Source: Longimicrobiales bacterium
GTDB lineage: Bacteria; Gemmatimonadota; Gemmatimonadetes; Longimicrobiales; Gaopeijiaceae
Direction: 5' to 3'
Length of the DNA stretch: 41,084 nucleotides
NCBI GenBank assembly: GCA_028822645.1
Contig: JAPKDG010000016.1
Span: 1 to 41,084, forward strand
The position numbers and the translations under genes were made by a program. The first letter of the stretch is position 1, and the number at the start of each line of letters is the position of its first letter. Under the pieces are notes generated by a model. That model saw nothing but the letters and a program-made list of their open reading frames with translations. It was not told where the DNA came from and did not search any database. Below are positions 15,743 through 25,800 of this stretch, piece after piece.

Positions 15743-16759
15743 ATGATGTATTCGTTAAGTCAATTTCCCAGGGTCAAATTGGCACATAAACCAACCCCCT
15801 TGGAACCACTGACTAAATTATCGAAACAGCTAGGGAGACCTCATCTCTATATAAAGAGAGACGACTGCACCGGCTTAGCAACTGGAGGCAACAAAGTTCG
15901 TCAATTGGAATTTCACCTAGGCAAGGCACTACAAGAAGAATGCACCACCATCTTGGTCTCTGGTCGTACACAGTCGAACATGGTCCGCTGTACAGCCGCT
16001 GCTGCCGCTAAATTGGGGATAGGTTGCCACATTTTCTTAGATAAACAGAACCCTATTGCCGGCGATGCATATCAAAACTCTGGCAACATCCTCCTAAGTA
16101 ACATTTTTGGTGCCTTTATCCATAATTATCAACAAGGCATCTCAGATCAAGAAATCGATTTCGTAATGAAGGAAAAGGCACTAGAGTTACAGGAACAGGG
16201 ACAAAATCCTTACCTGATATACTCTTCATGCAATCATCCTCCATATGGCGTCCTGGGATATCTAGAGGCAGCTCAAGAAATTAAGTTTCAGTTGAAGAGA
16301 ATGGACATCCTAAAGAGTACAATCGTAGTTGCCAGTGGCAGTGGCATCACACAAGCTGGTTTAATCTTAGGGGTAAAGACATCGGATGACATGGCAATCG
16401 ACATTCACGGAATTTGTGTACGTAGAGAAAGAAACTTACAGAAACAGAGACTGACCCATATCTTACAGAATGCCCTAACGATGCTCGATAATCCTGAAAC
16501 TGTGAAAGCAGAAGACATTTCTCTATGTGACCACTATCTGGATCCTTCCCATGGAGGACTCGGCAAACGAACTAAAGAAGCGATTTTACTAGGAGCCCGT
16601 GAGGAAGGAATCCTTCTTGACCCAGTGTATACTGGTAAAGCCTTTGCCGGATTCCTAGATCTTGCAAAGCAATCCCACCTCGAGCGGGAACCACTGATCT
16701 TTCTTCATACTGGAGGGTTTCCGATACTATTTGCCTACCCAGACAAACTGTATCCTTAA
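15743..16759 (+). CDS. D-cysteine desulfhydrase/ACC deaminase-family PLP enzyme
   Basis: A 338-residue fold-type II PLP enzyme. The substrate- and cofactor-binding region shows YIKRDDCTGLATGGNKVRQLE, with the PLP lysine in GGNK, then SGRTQSNMVRCTAAAAAKLG (the phosphate-side Ser-Asn). Near the C-terminus are DPVYTGKAFAGF and LHTGGFPILFAY, both characteristic of the family. Most D-cysteine desulfhydrases read QSNHxRQ; here His is replaced by Met and Gln by Cys, so D-cysteine, L-cysteate or another substrate is open. The reaction would release pyruvate and ammonia plus a sulfur compound. It is a single gene between oppositely oriented neighbours, and the double ATG start at 15743/15746 leaves a 3-nt uncertainty. 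Confidence 0.85.
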   Translation: MMYSLSQFPRVKLAHKPTPLEPLTKLSKQLGRPHLYIKRDDCTGLATGGNKVRQLEFHLGKALQEECTTILVSGRTQSNMVRCTAAAAAKLGIGCHIFLDKQNPIAGDAYQNSGNILLSNIFGAFIHNYQQGISDQEIDFVMKEKALELQEQGQNPYLIYSSCNHPPYGVLGYLEAAQEIKFQLKRMDILKSTIVVASGSGITQAGLILGVKTSDDMAIDIHGICVRRERNLQKQRLTHILQNALTMLDNPETVKAEDISLCDHYLDPSHGGLGKRTKEAILLGAREEGILLDPVYTGKAFAGFLDLAKQSHLEREPLIFLHTGGFPILFAYPDKLYP

Positions 16760-16815
16760 GCCTCAACTACACAAAAACAACAGAGGATGAAACCCAAGGA
16801 TAGCCGCAAACTCCT

Positions 16816-17826
16816 CTATGGACTTCCAAATTCGCTTCCTAGGGTAGCCACCATGACTGCCTTGATGGTGTGCATCCGATTTTCTGCCTGATCAAAAACA
16901 ATAGAATGCTCCGACTCAAACACTTCCTCACTAACCTCCATACTAGACAATCCAAATTTCTGGAAAATCCGCTCTCCAATATGTGTGTCTCTGTTATGAA
17001 AAGCTGGAAGACAGTGAAGAAACTTGGCAGTCGGCGAACCGGTCATAGCTAATACTTCACTGTTGACCTGGTAAGGTGCCAGCAACTCTATACGTTCCGA
17101 CCAGACAGACTCTGGTTCACCCATAGACACCCATACATCAGTATAAAGAAAATCCACATCAGAAACTCCCTCGGCTACATCCTCGGTGATGCAGAGAGAA
17201 CCTCCACTAGCAGCCCTAACCGATTCAGTCCGATCAACCAATTTACTCTCGGGCCAGCAGGGTTTGGGGGCCGCTAAACGTACGTCCATACCCATAAGTG
17301 CCCCACCTACTAGAAGCGAGTTCCCCATATTATTTTTCGCATCACCTAGATAGCAAAAAGACATTTCCGAAAGCTTTTTTTCGCTATGCTCTTCCATCGT
17401 CAGAAAATCTGCTAGGATTTGTGTGGGATGAAATTGATCAGTTAAACCGTTCCAAACTGGGACTCCTGCAAAGTTGGCCAGTTGTTCTACTATTTCTTGA
17501 TCGAACCCTCTGTATTCAATTCCATCATACATCCTACCTAAGACACGAGCTGTATCTTTTATCGATTCTTTTTGGCCAATCTGTGTACCGCTCGATCCAA
17601 GATAGGTGGCATGGGCACCTTGATCATAAGCCGCAACCTCAAAAGCACACCTGGTTCGCGTAGAAGGTTTTTCAAAAATCAAAGCGATATTCCTGCCAAC
17701 TAGACGCTGACGTTCAATCCCTCCTAATTTTTCAGCTTTCAATTTTCTTGCCAAATTGATCAGCTGCTTTACAGCCGTAGCATCAAAATCCTCCAACTTC
17801 AAAAAACTGCAGCCACTAAGATTCAT
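16816..17826 (-). CDS. argF: Ornithine carbamoyltransferase
   Basis: A 336-residue enzyme that makes citrulline from ornithine and carbamoyl phosphate. The carbamoyl-phosphate loop is [17 protein letters not shown], followed by [12 protein letters not shown], the ornithine-binding DVWVSMGE loop and [11 protein letters not shown], whose Cys is the family's active-site residue. The protein closely follows the enterobacterial ArgF/ArgI pattern along its whole length. The start is the ATG at 17826 (AAGGA upstream); a TTG just before it is an artefact of the open frame. No carbamate kinase or arginine deiminase is nearby, so an anabolic role is more likely. It follows the CapA-like gene by about 44 nt on the same strand. 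Confidence 0.97.
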   Translation of the reverse strand: MNLSGCSFLKLEDFDATAVKQLINLARKLKAEKLGGIERQRLVGRNIALIFEKPSTRTRCAFEVAAYDQGAHATYLGSSGTQIGQKESIKDTARVLGRMYDGIEYRGFDQEIVEQLANFAGVPVWNGLTDQFHPTQILADFLTMEEHSEKKLSEMSFCYLGDAKNNMGNSLLVGGALMGMDVRLAAPKPCWPESKLVDRTESVRAASGGSLCITEDVAEGVSDVDFLYTDVWVSMGEPESVWSERIELLAPYQVNSEVLAMTGSPTAKFLHCLPAFHNRDTHIGERIFQKFGLSSMEVSEEVFESEHSIVFDQAENRMHTIKAVMVATLGSEFGSP

Positions 17827-17870
17827 CAAGTTGATCCTTATTTATGTAGAAGCCCTCAGGTTTCCTTCTT

Positions 17871-19232
17871 TCACCTGACCCTTATATAGCCCACTCCATC
17901 TCTGACTTCGATATGGGTCCCGAAAGGTTCGGAGCGTTCAATTAAGTCGTCCAAGATCTTATTTGCTAGATCTTCCTCAGCTAAAACCGGCCGGCCTCTT
18001 TCCCAAGCTTCTGTCCCAAAGCCAAGATCGATCGGCTGTAAAACAACTTCCATTAATTCTCCTCCACGGAATCTCGGCATGGCCACTACAGCCTCCCATA
18101 TTTCCCTATTAGCTGGGAACCCTGTTGTCCCCATGTTGTAACGTGCGTCGTTGAAGTCGGCCACATGATTGTCTGAGCTTAGTCCATACGCTCGATAGTT
18201 TTCATCTGGCAATCGGTCTAAAGTCTCGTTCTGAAATACAAAATCTCCAAGACTATAAAAAATGGGTTTACCCTTATAAATCTCTATACCTCTCAAAACA
18301 TGTGGGCCATGACCCACAAACATAGTGGCGCCAGCGTCTACCATCGCTCTGGCAAAGATCGGCAGAAAACCAGCTGGTTCCGAGCGAGCACCCCCACTCT
18401 CGTGAGCATGGATCGTCACTATCACATGATCGGCAAGCCTTTTGGCATTGCTGACCACAGCAGCTATTTCTTCCAGATCTATTGGATCTGGAGTTGTTAC
18501 TGTCGCTCGTTCATTGCCTATTTCGAAAGTGTTGCCGAACACTGTTAATTGCCTTTCAGAATCGGTAAATCTTAGGTTTAAATCCTCTAAAACCGTTTGT
18601 AACTCAGAGAACTGATCACTGGTAACTGTTTGTACTGTCGAATAACGAAGCGGGCTCAATCCCGGCCGAGGTTTAGTATCACCTCTCGTGCGTCCAGCTC
18701 TTGAATGATCTGGAAAAGTCGAAGCCATGGAGATTAGTGCGACTCGCCCTTTCGCTGTTTCTAAAAATTTCGCCTCCCGAGCCTCTGCCAGACTCTCTCC
18801 GACTCCTGCCTGGACAAGTCCAGCCTCTTTCACATAGCGTGTGGTCAGTCGCATTCCTTCAACACCGTAGTCTCCTGTATGATTGTTGGCCCTGGAAACC
18901 ATATCAAATCCAGCCCAAACAAAATCATCGATAAGAGCTGGGTCTGCTCTAGTCCAGGTTCCTCCACTTTGATGCATGGGATAAGGTTCGAAATCATGGA
19001 ATAACATCTCCAGATTGACAAAGGCAGCATCCGCACCTCGAATCATTTCGATTAAACCCAAGAATTTTGGTTCGTTATATACTGAAAGCTTCCTCGTGAT
19101 AAGGGCATCGCCACCAAGTGCAAAGGTGAAGTCTGAGCTTTGCACGCCTACGTCGGCGTTCTGTGCCTCGAGCTCAAATGCTTGGCAAAAAAGAAAGGGT
19201 AATCCGAAAATGAGTGCGTGTATAATCTTCAT
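17871..19232 (-). CDS. Exported CapA-family metallophosphoesterase-like protein
   Basis: About 453 residues with a signal peptide (ALIFGLPFLFCQAF). CapA/PgsA motifs appear in order: FALGGDALITR, DAAFVNLEMLF, ANNHTGDYGVEGM, VIVTIHAHESGG and a GHGPHVLRGIEIYKGKPIFYSLGDFVFQ block, which supply the Asp, Asn and His metal ligands of the calcineurin-like fold. CapA takes part in poly-gamma-glutamate capsule synthesis in Bacillus, but the neighbouring capB and capC genes are absent. Many such stand-alone proteins occur in environmental bacteria with unknown function. The start ATG (19232) has a perfect AGGAGG only 4 nt upstream. It probably shares a transcript with argF. Confidence 0.88.
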   Translation of the reverse strand: MKIIHALIFGLPFLFCQAFELEAQNADVGVQSSDFTFALGGDALITRKLSVYNEPKFLGLIEMIRGADAAFVNLEMLFHDFEPYPMHQSGGTWTRADPALIDDFVWAGFDMVSRANNHTGDYGVEGMRLTTRYVKEAGLVQAGVGESLAEAREAKFLETAKGRVALISMASTFPDHSRAGRTRGDTKPRPGLSPLRYSTVQTVTSDQFSELQTVLEDLNLRFTDSERQLTVFGNTFEIGNERATVTTPDPIDLEEIAAVVSNAKRLADHVIVTIHAHESGGARSEPAGFLPIFARAMVDAGATMFVGHGPHVLRGIEIYKGKPIFYSLGDFVFQNETLDRLPDENYRAYGLSSDNHVADFNDARYNMGTTGFPANREIWEAVVAMPRFRGGELMEVVLQPIDLGFGTEAWERGRPVLAEEDLANKILDDLIERSEPFGTHIEVRDGVGYIRVR

Positions 19233-19384
19233 CAAACCTCCTAAAATAGGCCAAAACCCTAGTTGCTGAACAATTTACGATTCAATCAGTAAATAGCCCA
19301 GAGTAGAAATTCTGAATGAATGTGTGACCTTCTCCATCCAGAGAATCTGCTACATTCTCCTGTTAGAGCAACTTTCACTGGCAA

Positions 19385-19414
19385 TTGGCAAACTGTCAAT
19401 GAACTCACTAATTT
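19385..19414 (+). promoter_or_regulatory. Possible sigma-70-type promoter of the NHL gene
   Basis: TTGGCA at 19385-19390 matches the -35 consensus at five of six positions. An 18-nt spacer separates it from TAATTT at 19409-19414, a poor -10. It lies about 40 nt before the ATG of the NHL-repeat lipoprotein. This is a weak call made by eye. Confidence 0.25.
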
Positions 19415-19455
19415 GAAATGAATAGAATTCCCTATCGAAGAAAGGAGTTGGATAC

Positions 19456-20499
19456 ATGGTTACCAATCAGCGAATTAAGACTACCATTTTTGTAGTTGGA
19501 TTTTCCTTAGTGATTGGATCTTGTATTCGAGACAACGTCACTGACATACAGAGCATGGACGGAATAGCCCTCTTGGAAGCAGATCCCAACTGGCCTGCAC
19601 AAATGCCAGAAGGCTGGACCTGGGGACAAGTACTCGGTGTGAGCGTGGACGCTCAAGATCACGTTTGGGTCACCCACTCTGCACAGGTGGTGGAATTTGA
19701 TCCAGACGGCAACCTACTGAGAACCTGGGGTGGCCCAGAAGCTGGACCTGAATGGCCTCGTATGCTTCATGGCCTCTTTGTAGATCACAATGATTATGTT
19801 TGGAGTGCAGCCCGGGAGCAGCACACCATCTTTAAGTTCACTAAAGATGGAGAAGTAGTTATGACTATCGGTCAAATGGACCAAATGGGTACAAGTCATG
19901 ATCCCTACCTATTGGGAAGACCAGCTGAATTCTATGTAGATCCAGATACCAATGAAGTATATGTGGCGGACGGTTACACCAACCGGAGGATTATCGTTTA
20001 CGATGCTGAAACGGGAGAATATCTCCGTCAATGGGGAGCTTATGGGAATGAACCCGATGACGATTACCAGTATCCCGAAGAAGAAGCCCAGCCAGCATCA
20101 CAATTTCGGCTGCTCCATGGAATTACTTCTTCTAGGGATGACCTGATCTATGTGGCTGATAGAACTAACAGTCGTGTACAAGTTTTCAACCAAGACGGAA
20201 CCTTCGTTATGGAAAACCGTGTCAGCGAAGGTCCCAGTGCTGCCTTTTCTTTAGCTTTCTCTGCTGACTCAGATCAACATTTCCTATATGTAGCAGACGG
20301 TACTGCTCACCGAATTTTGATACTGCGAAGAGAAACTCTCGAGGTATTAGGTGAGGTTGGAAGTGAAGGTAGTGGAGTCGGACAATTAGGACGACCTCAC
20401 AACATTGCCACAGACTCCCAAGGAAACTTGTATGTAGCTGAAGCGAACCCTGGAATGCGAGTGCAAAAATTCTCATTTATGGGAATTGGATCTTTATAG
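19456..20499 (+). CDS. NHL-repeat six-bladed beta-propeller lipoprotein
   Basis: A 347-residue protein. A lipoprotein signal ends in VIGSC (Cys23). NHL-type blades repeat along the protein: VSVDAQDHVWVTHSAQVVEFDPDGNLLRTWG, then FVDHNDYVWSAAREQHTIFKFTKDGEVVMTIG, FYVDPDTNEVYVADGYTNRRIIVYDAETGEYLRQWG, and a last one ending NIATDSQGNLYVAEANPGMRVQKF. The closest well-known fold relatives are the peptidyl-alpha-hydroxyglycine alpha-amidating lyase-like proteins. The catalytic residues of that lyase cannot be confirmed by eye, so a binding role is equally possible. GGAG lies 9 nt before the start. Confidence 0.85.
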   Translation: MVTNQRIKTTIFVVGFSLVIGSCIRDNVTDIQSMDGIALLEADPNWPAQMPEGWTWGQVLGVSVDAQDHVWVTHSAQVVEFDPDGNLLRTWGGPEAGPEWPRMLHGLFVDHNDYVWSAAREQHTIFKFTKDGEVVMTIGQMDQMGTSHDPYLLGRPAEFYVDPDTNEVYVADGYTNRRIIVYDAETGEYLRQWGAYGNEPDDDYQYPEEEAQPASQFRLLHGITSSRDDLIYVADRTNSRVQVFNQDGTFVMENRVSEGPSAAFSLAFSADSDQHFLYVADGTAHRILILRRETLEVLGEVGSEGSGVGQLGRPHNIATDSQGNLYVAEANPGMRVQKFSFMGIGSL

Positions 20500-20520
20500 A
20501 AATAAAGCTCAGTGGGAGTT

Positions 20521-22644
20521 TTACGTAATTTTAGGGGTTAAGGGCACTAGCCTGTCACGAACGTCCTGAACTTCGTGTCTACACACCCCTGATTTTTCAA
20601 TCAAATTGATTTCACAAACATTACACCGCACACACTCTTTGAAATCAATTTTTGGACCCTCAATCGCTCCAGTGGGGCAATCCTGTTCGCAAACGTAGCA
20701 AGATTCACACTGCTCCACCCTCTTGATACGTTTCAAAGACAAAAGTGAAGTCAAAGCTAACGCCGCGCCTAAAGGACAGGCATAACGACAATAAAACCTA
20801 GGCACTACCAGGGAGATTCCAAGAAAGAACAGTGCTATTGCCCAAAGCGTCACCGAGCTACTCCGAAAAAACACTGTCCCGAACGGTTCAAAATACTGGT
20901 AAAGACTCACCCTGCTCCCAGATGCGGCAGAAACAACGATGATAGCTAAAAATACGTACTTCAGTTTTAGACCACTCTTATGAACCTTTGTTGGAATACT
21001 AGGACGAAGCCGTTTAGGTACCACCTTCTCCAGCAGATCCTGAAGTACTCCAAAAGGACACAAAAAACCACAAAAGACTCTTCCCCACAATAAGGTAGTA
21101 ATCAAGGTAAACATTACTAACATCAACAAGGGTAGGTCACTTAAATAAAAGCTGGGACCTACCCAAATACCACTGGTAATATGGGAAACTGACAAGAAAC
21201 CCCCATCTGCAAATCCCAGGTACAACAGTGTCAATCCTAAGGTAAAACTCTTGATCCAGGATTTCTTCACAAAGAATGCTATCAGAACAAGTGAGAAGAG
21301 GCCTGCGAGCTTCCCTACTCGAGCCCACGAAGTCTCCAAAAGTATTCTTTCTAAAAATGTTTCTTCTTTAAATTCATTGAATTCCAACAACAAATTGTCA
21401 GATTCGTTCAGAACAACTGACTCACCGCTGGGCATCTGAATGCTTGAGGCCAGGTCCGTAGTATCATCTTCCTGTCCAACCTCGATTGCTGTCGAACTTT
21501 CAATCTCAAAAATCTCGGAGTCAAGAGAGAATTCATTAACTTCAGTCGCAGTGGTGATTTCTTCCTCTGCGACTTGGACCTTTTCAGATTCTTCAATATC
21601 AAATTCTGCTAATTGCGCTGATTGCGTTAGATATTCTACAGTTATTGGCTCTATATCTGAATCTCTATCGTACACAAACGTAAAAGCCTTAGTGACATCG
21701 ATATTCCCATCGATAATCATGCTTCCGGTCAGAACCACTCTCTCTTCCATAATCCCGCCACCGTCCAATCCTAAGGAGGCAATCTCCCGAGGAGACACAG
21801 GGAAAGTATCTCCATCTTGTACAACTGCCCAACCTTCTCTTACAAACAACCGCAATCGGGGGCCCTCAACCCCATAAATCATCAGATGCCCTGACTCGTC
21901 CCTTCTCTCCATTCTGGTTCGAGCCCTCTCGAATCTTTCTGGGCCAACTAAGAATTCGCCGAATTCCTCACTCTCTGCATACACCAAAAAGATCTCGGCA
22001 GTCCCTGTTTCATCGTTTAGAAGAGTGGATCCAATAACTCCCCGTTGAAGCATGTCAAACCAGGGCAAGGATTCCAGATCCTCAACTGGACCAGGTGCAG
22101 CGCCTTGATCATCCAAGTACAGAAGCGCGACTCTTCTTGCTGAATCACGTACTCCCCTAGAAAGAGCTCTAACACTGATCGTAGCACGTGAAATTCCTTG
22201 AACATCTCCATAGACCCTGAAGGCGTCGCCAATATGTTTTCCAGAAAAATGTTCTTGGAAGCCAGGTCTTCTCAAAAAATCACCCATACTTTCTTGGATG
22301 GATTCCCAATAATCCATAACTCGGACCCCCGTCAAAGACCCCTCGAGATCCATGCCTACTAATGCCTGTACAGGTCCACTGTAGCCAAATGGTTCGGGGG
22401 GCACATCGGAAGTCACAAAGACGTAACCGACAAGTCGTTCTCCAGTTTCTCCACCGAAGCGGTATCCTTCAGCCACTGGAATAGCCCCATCGATTACGGC
22501 GAATCGGTCAGCCCTGGGAAGGACTTCTTTGAGTAACCGTTCGGAAATTTCGGCCACATCCTGTCCAAGGAGTTTTTGAGGAAGCAGAATGCACAACCAG
22601 ACTAACAAACCAACTCGTGACAGCCTTTTAAGTAAGGTCCCCAG
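20521..22644 (-). CDS. NosR-like membrane protein: FMN-binding domain, transmembrane core, ferredoxin
   Basis: About 707 residues. An exported FMN-binding domain (roughly residues 70-180) ends with GISRATISVRALSRGVRDSARR, whose Thr is the likely covalent FMN site as in NosR and RnfG. A long acidic region without motifs (about 350-440) follows, then five or six membrane segments with CGFLCPFGVLQDLLEKV and CRYACPLGAALAL (NapH/NosR polyferredoxin cysteines). A C-terminal ferredoxin has CESCYVCEQDCPTGAIEG and CVRCNVC. The architecture matches NosR, which passes electrons to nitrous oxide reductase, but no nosZ is present. Start choice: the first TTG (22608) leaves an N-terminus without positive charge; a CTG at 22644 lies 8 nt after GGAGG and gives a normal signal peptide with LLKRLSRVG. 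Confidence 0.82.
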   Translation of the reverse strand: MGTLLKRLSRVGLLVWLCILLPQKLLGQDVAEISERLLKEVLPRADRFAVIDGAIPVAEGYRFGGETGERLVGYVFVTSDVPPEPFGYSGPVQALVGMDLEGSLTGVRVMDYWESIQESMGDFLRRPGFQEHFSGKHIGDAFRVYGDVQGISRATISVRALSRGVRDSARRVALLYLDDQGAAPGPVEDLESLPWFDMLQRGVIGSTLLNDETGTAEIFLVYAESEEFGEFLVGPERFERARTRMERRDESGHLMIYGVEGPRLRLFVREGWAVVQDGDTFPVSPREIASLGLDGGGIMEERVVLTGSMIIDGNIDVTKAFTFVYDRDSDIEPITVEYLTQSAQLAEFDIEESEKVQVAEEEITTATEVNEFSLDSEIFEIESSTAIEVGQEDDTTDLASSIQMPSGESVVLNESDNLLLEFNEFKEETFLERILLETSWARVGKLAGLFSLVLIAFFVKKSWIKSFTLGLTLLYLGFADGGFLSVSHITSGIWVGPSFYLSDLPLLMLVMFTLITTLLWGRVFCGFLCPFGVLQDLLEKVVPKRLRPSIPTKVHKSGLKLKYVFLAIIVVSAASGSRVSLYQYFEPFGTVFFRSSSVTLWAIALFFLGISLVVPRFYCRYACPLGAALALTSLLSLKRIKRVEQCESCYVCEQDCPTGAIEGPKIDFKECVRCNVCEINLIEKSGVCRHEVQDVRDRLVPLTPKIT

Positions 22645-22836
22645 AGGTATAACCTCCTATTTTTTCAAGAAATTACGTCCTAAATTAATCCCATATAGCA
22701 CAATTTCAGAACCTGGCGACTGTTGCCTGGTGACGTTATCTCCGTAACATGAATCTTCACCCCAATACTTAATATTCAAAGACACTTCGATGAAAACAAT
22801 AAGACCACACAGAAATCTGATGCCGTTGGAGGCTAA

Positions 22837-25800
22837 ATGAATTCCTTTTTACGCAATCTAAGATTGTCCGCCAACACACTTGGAAAATTGCAAGTCTGTC
22901 TATTTGCTATGGCTTTCATCCTCGTGACACCATTGAAAGGACAGCTGTCAACTAGCTTTGACATAAGCTCCATGTTCGAACTCGGTGCTCTCTTGACTGA
23001 CGACAATGACGACGGATTTCCCAATCACATAAATGCTGCACTTATTTTGAGCTCTCAACCTAGCCAAACTGAAATACGAGCCGCCTCCGAAATATCTGTG
23101 CGTCTTGGATTTGAAACTATGGCAATGGACTTACCCATAGGAAGAGTAGCTGAACCTGGTGAAATTGCGATTTTTATAGGGGAACGAAGTTTAGCTGAAA
23201 ACTCGATCAACATTTCCGAGCCAGGTCTGAATTCACTCGAACCTGGGCAAGGATATATTGAGGTTCGTGAAGCTCTCGGCAACCGCCAGATTTTGCTAGT
23301 AGCCAAAGACGATGAAGGCCTCATGAGAGCTGCCCGAGTATTTGCTGGAGTTCTGCCTCACAGTGAGACATTGTCGACCACCAAGCTGGACCAAATCAAC
23401 ACTGACATTCAAAAAGTTCTCACTGAAGCAGGTGTGTCAGAATCCGCTACAAAATTGACTACGGTTGTGACTAAAAAAGATAGGATTGGGATACACTCTA
23501 TCACAGCTCAAGTTGAAGTTAATTCTACCGATATCAATCTCAGTCAAACCGCTATCCGAGAATTACTCGTCCCAGATCAAGAGACATCTAAAACTTCCGC
23601 AAAAAATAATCCCCTAAGGTATTCAGGTATTGACCTAGTTAAAGTGAACATCCAGGACGGGACTACCCTCAAGATAGAAAACCAACAAAGTCCTCCAAAG
23701 CTTGGGCCCGTACCTTCTCGACCAGGAAGATCTGCCAAAGAATCCATGGATTTATCGAACATCTACAGTTCCGATGGCATTCTAGGAGATAGTGACAATG
23801 ATCTCATTCCTGACCGGTTAGATGCCATGGTGATTTCAGGCCAATCAGGAATCTCCCTACTACCCGACCTAGCTGGACGTATTGGCCTAGAAACTACTGG
23901 GATAACTATACCTTTCGTTGAATCGGCTACTGATTTGGAAGAACCCTCTTCCCTAGGCACTCTTGTGCTGGTTGGCACTGAAAATAGTCTGATCAATCAA
24001 CTCGCAGATAGCGGAAAAATCGATCTGTCCTCATTGGATACGGGTGAAGGCTTGATTCAAATTGTTCCTAAAGCTTTTGGTGGCGACCATTCCGCCATGG
24101 TTTTGACTGGATCAGATCAGTCCGGCGTCGATAGAGCTATGGAGCAAGTTGCTCTGATTTTCCCCAATTTACAGGAAAGAGGAAAAGATCGCACAACTAT
24201 AGAGGATGTCGAAGGAGACCTTTGGCGGGTTCTATCGGGAAACTCTCCAGCAGGACAAGCAGCCATAGGCATGTATAAACTAAAACAGATCTCAGAAAAA
24301 CTTTCGGCAAAACAATCCTCTGAGGTAAACGTAATGATGTCAGTGGAAAAAGCAGATCCTGGACTACAAGACTATGTCCAAAAGTATTCTGAGGAGATTT
24401 TTCCTGAAACCAATGTCAAGGTTACGATAGATGATCGAGACGTTCAAAGCGCAAAGACGATTTTCCAAGAAGAGAAGATTTTTGATTCGGAATTAGATCA
24501 ATTCTGGAGACTCTTTAATGACCAGATTCTTCCGAGCGCAACTTCCGCACGAGAAATTGTCGTCCAGGCACGACTTAGCGAACCGCCCGAATTACGTCTT
24601 CAATTAGAAAACCAAGTGCGTCAATTACTAGTAGACGCAGGCACCTCACCCTCTGAAACACATGTAACGATCCTTTCAGCTTTCAAGCAGGGATACTCTT
24701 GGCTGAATGAGGTGATAGCCCCACAGCTCCAAGACGAAGAAATAGGTGAAATTGTCATCAAATTCTTGCGAAACGATCCTCCAAAAGACTGGCCGCAACA
24801 AGCTATTAATACCCCAGTGAGGTGGTTACATGAAATTTTTCCTATTGATGAAGTTTTTTCGAGAGATCTTTCGATCGATCTAGATCAAATTCGCTTTGAA
24901 GAGGTTACAGAGGGACCTACCTACTCAATCACAATTTCAGACATATCTGGGAATACCATCTTGAGTGATGCTTTCGATCCAAAATGGGTATTGAGATCCT
25001 ATTTCGACCGTTTTCAGGACTACGAAAAGGTTAGAGTTACTACGGGTTGGCTGGAGGCCGAAGTAGACGGTAAGATACTAGTCGATGAAAGAATTATTAC
25101 AGACCCTGAAATTTTCTGGGATTATTATCAAGAAAAGACCCTTCCTGCTATTTATGACTATGTAATGGAGCGTCATAAAGGAATGCCTTGGGGAGGAGAT
25201 CGTGATGCCCCATTTTTTGGCGAACTCACCCTAGAACTATATATGAGCGAACCAGATTATCGAATTGGGATCGACAATGAAATCCATGCACCTATGGACG
25301 CACTGCACGAAGAGATCTACTTCGGAACTATCGAATTCTTTGATGTCTTAGGACGCAATTCCCGTGGACAGGGACTCCTTTTCCCAGGCAGAATAATACC
25401 TATTATGCGGCCCCAGTCGAATGGAAAGCCACCTCGTATGAACCTGACATTTACTGGGTTTGCTACTTCCCGTCCTGCCTTAGTGGTCGACTATCAGGAT
25501 GAAACTGGACCTCAGAAAGAAATCAGACTAGATATTCCGAAAACCACCTTAGAAAAACCTTCAGCACAATTGGCTAAGGTAAAAAATGAGATTTCAGGTC
25601 TTACACACTTAGCTCTTAGAGTCCATACAGATACTGAGCATGACCTACGAGACAGTTTGATAACTGTGGCATCTTCAGAGAATGTCGATCGAACCATGGT
25701 TTCTGCTGCCCAGATTGAGGCGACTATTAGAGAAATAACCCTGCTCCACAATGCTGGGCTTTATCTGAAAGAATTGTCCTATCCTGGGCTGACTTCACTG

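Noticed and set aside
16782-16817. AGAGGA/TCCTCT inverted repeat between the desulfhydrase and argF genes as a terminator
   Set aside because: Only six pairs around a 24-nt loop and no T-run; overlaps the argF stop.
17871-19232. CapA gene as part of a capsule locus
   Set aside because: No capB, capC or glycosyltransferase genes nearby; only argF follows on the same strand.
21440-21877. Open frame of 145 codons opposite the NosR-like gene
   Set aside because: The Ser/Thr-rich product is the antisense reading of the acidic linker; no start signal.
20521-22644. Denitrification (nos) cluster
   Set aside because: Neither nosZ nor nosD/F/Y nor copper-handling genes are found in the window.
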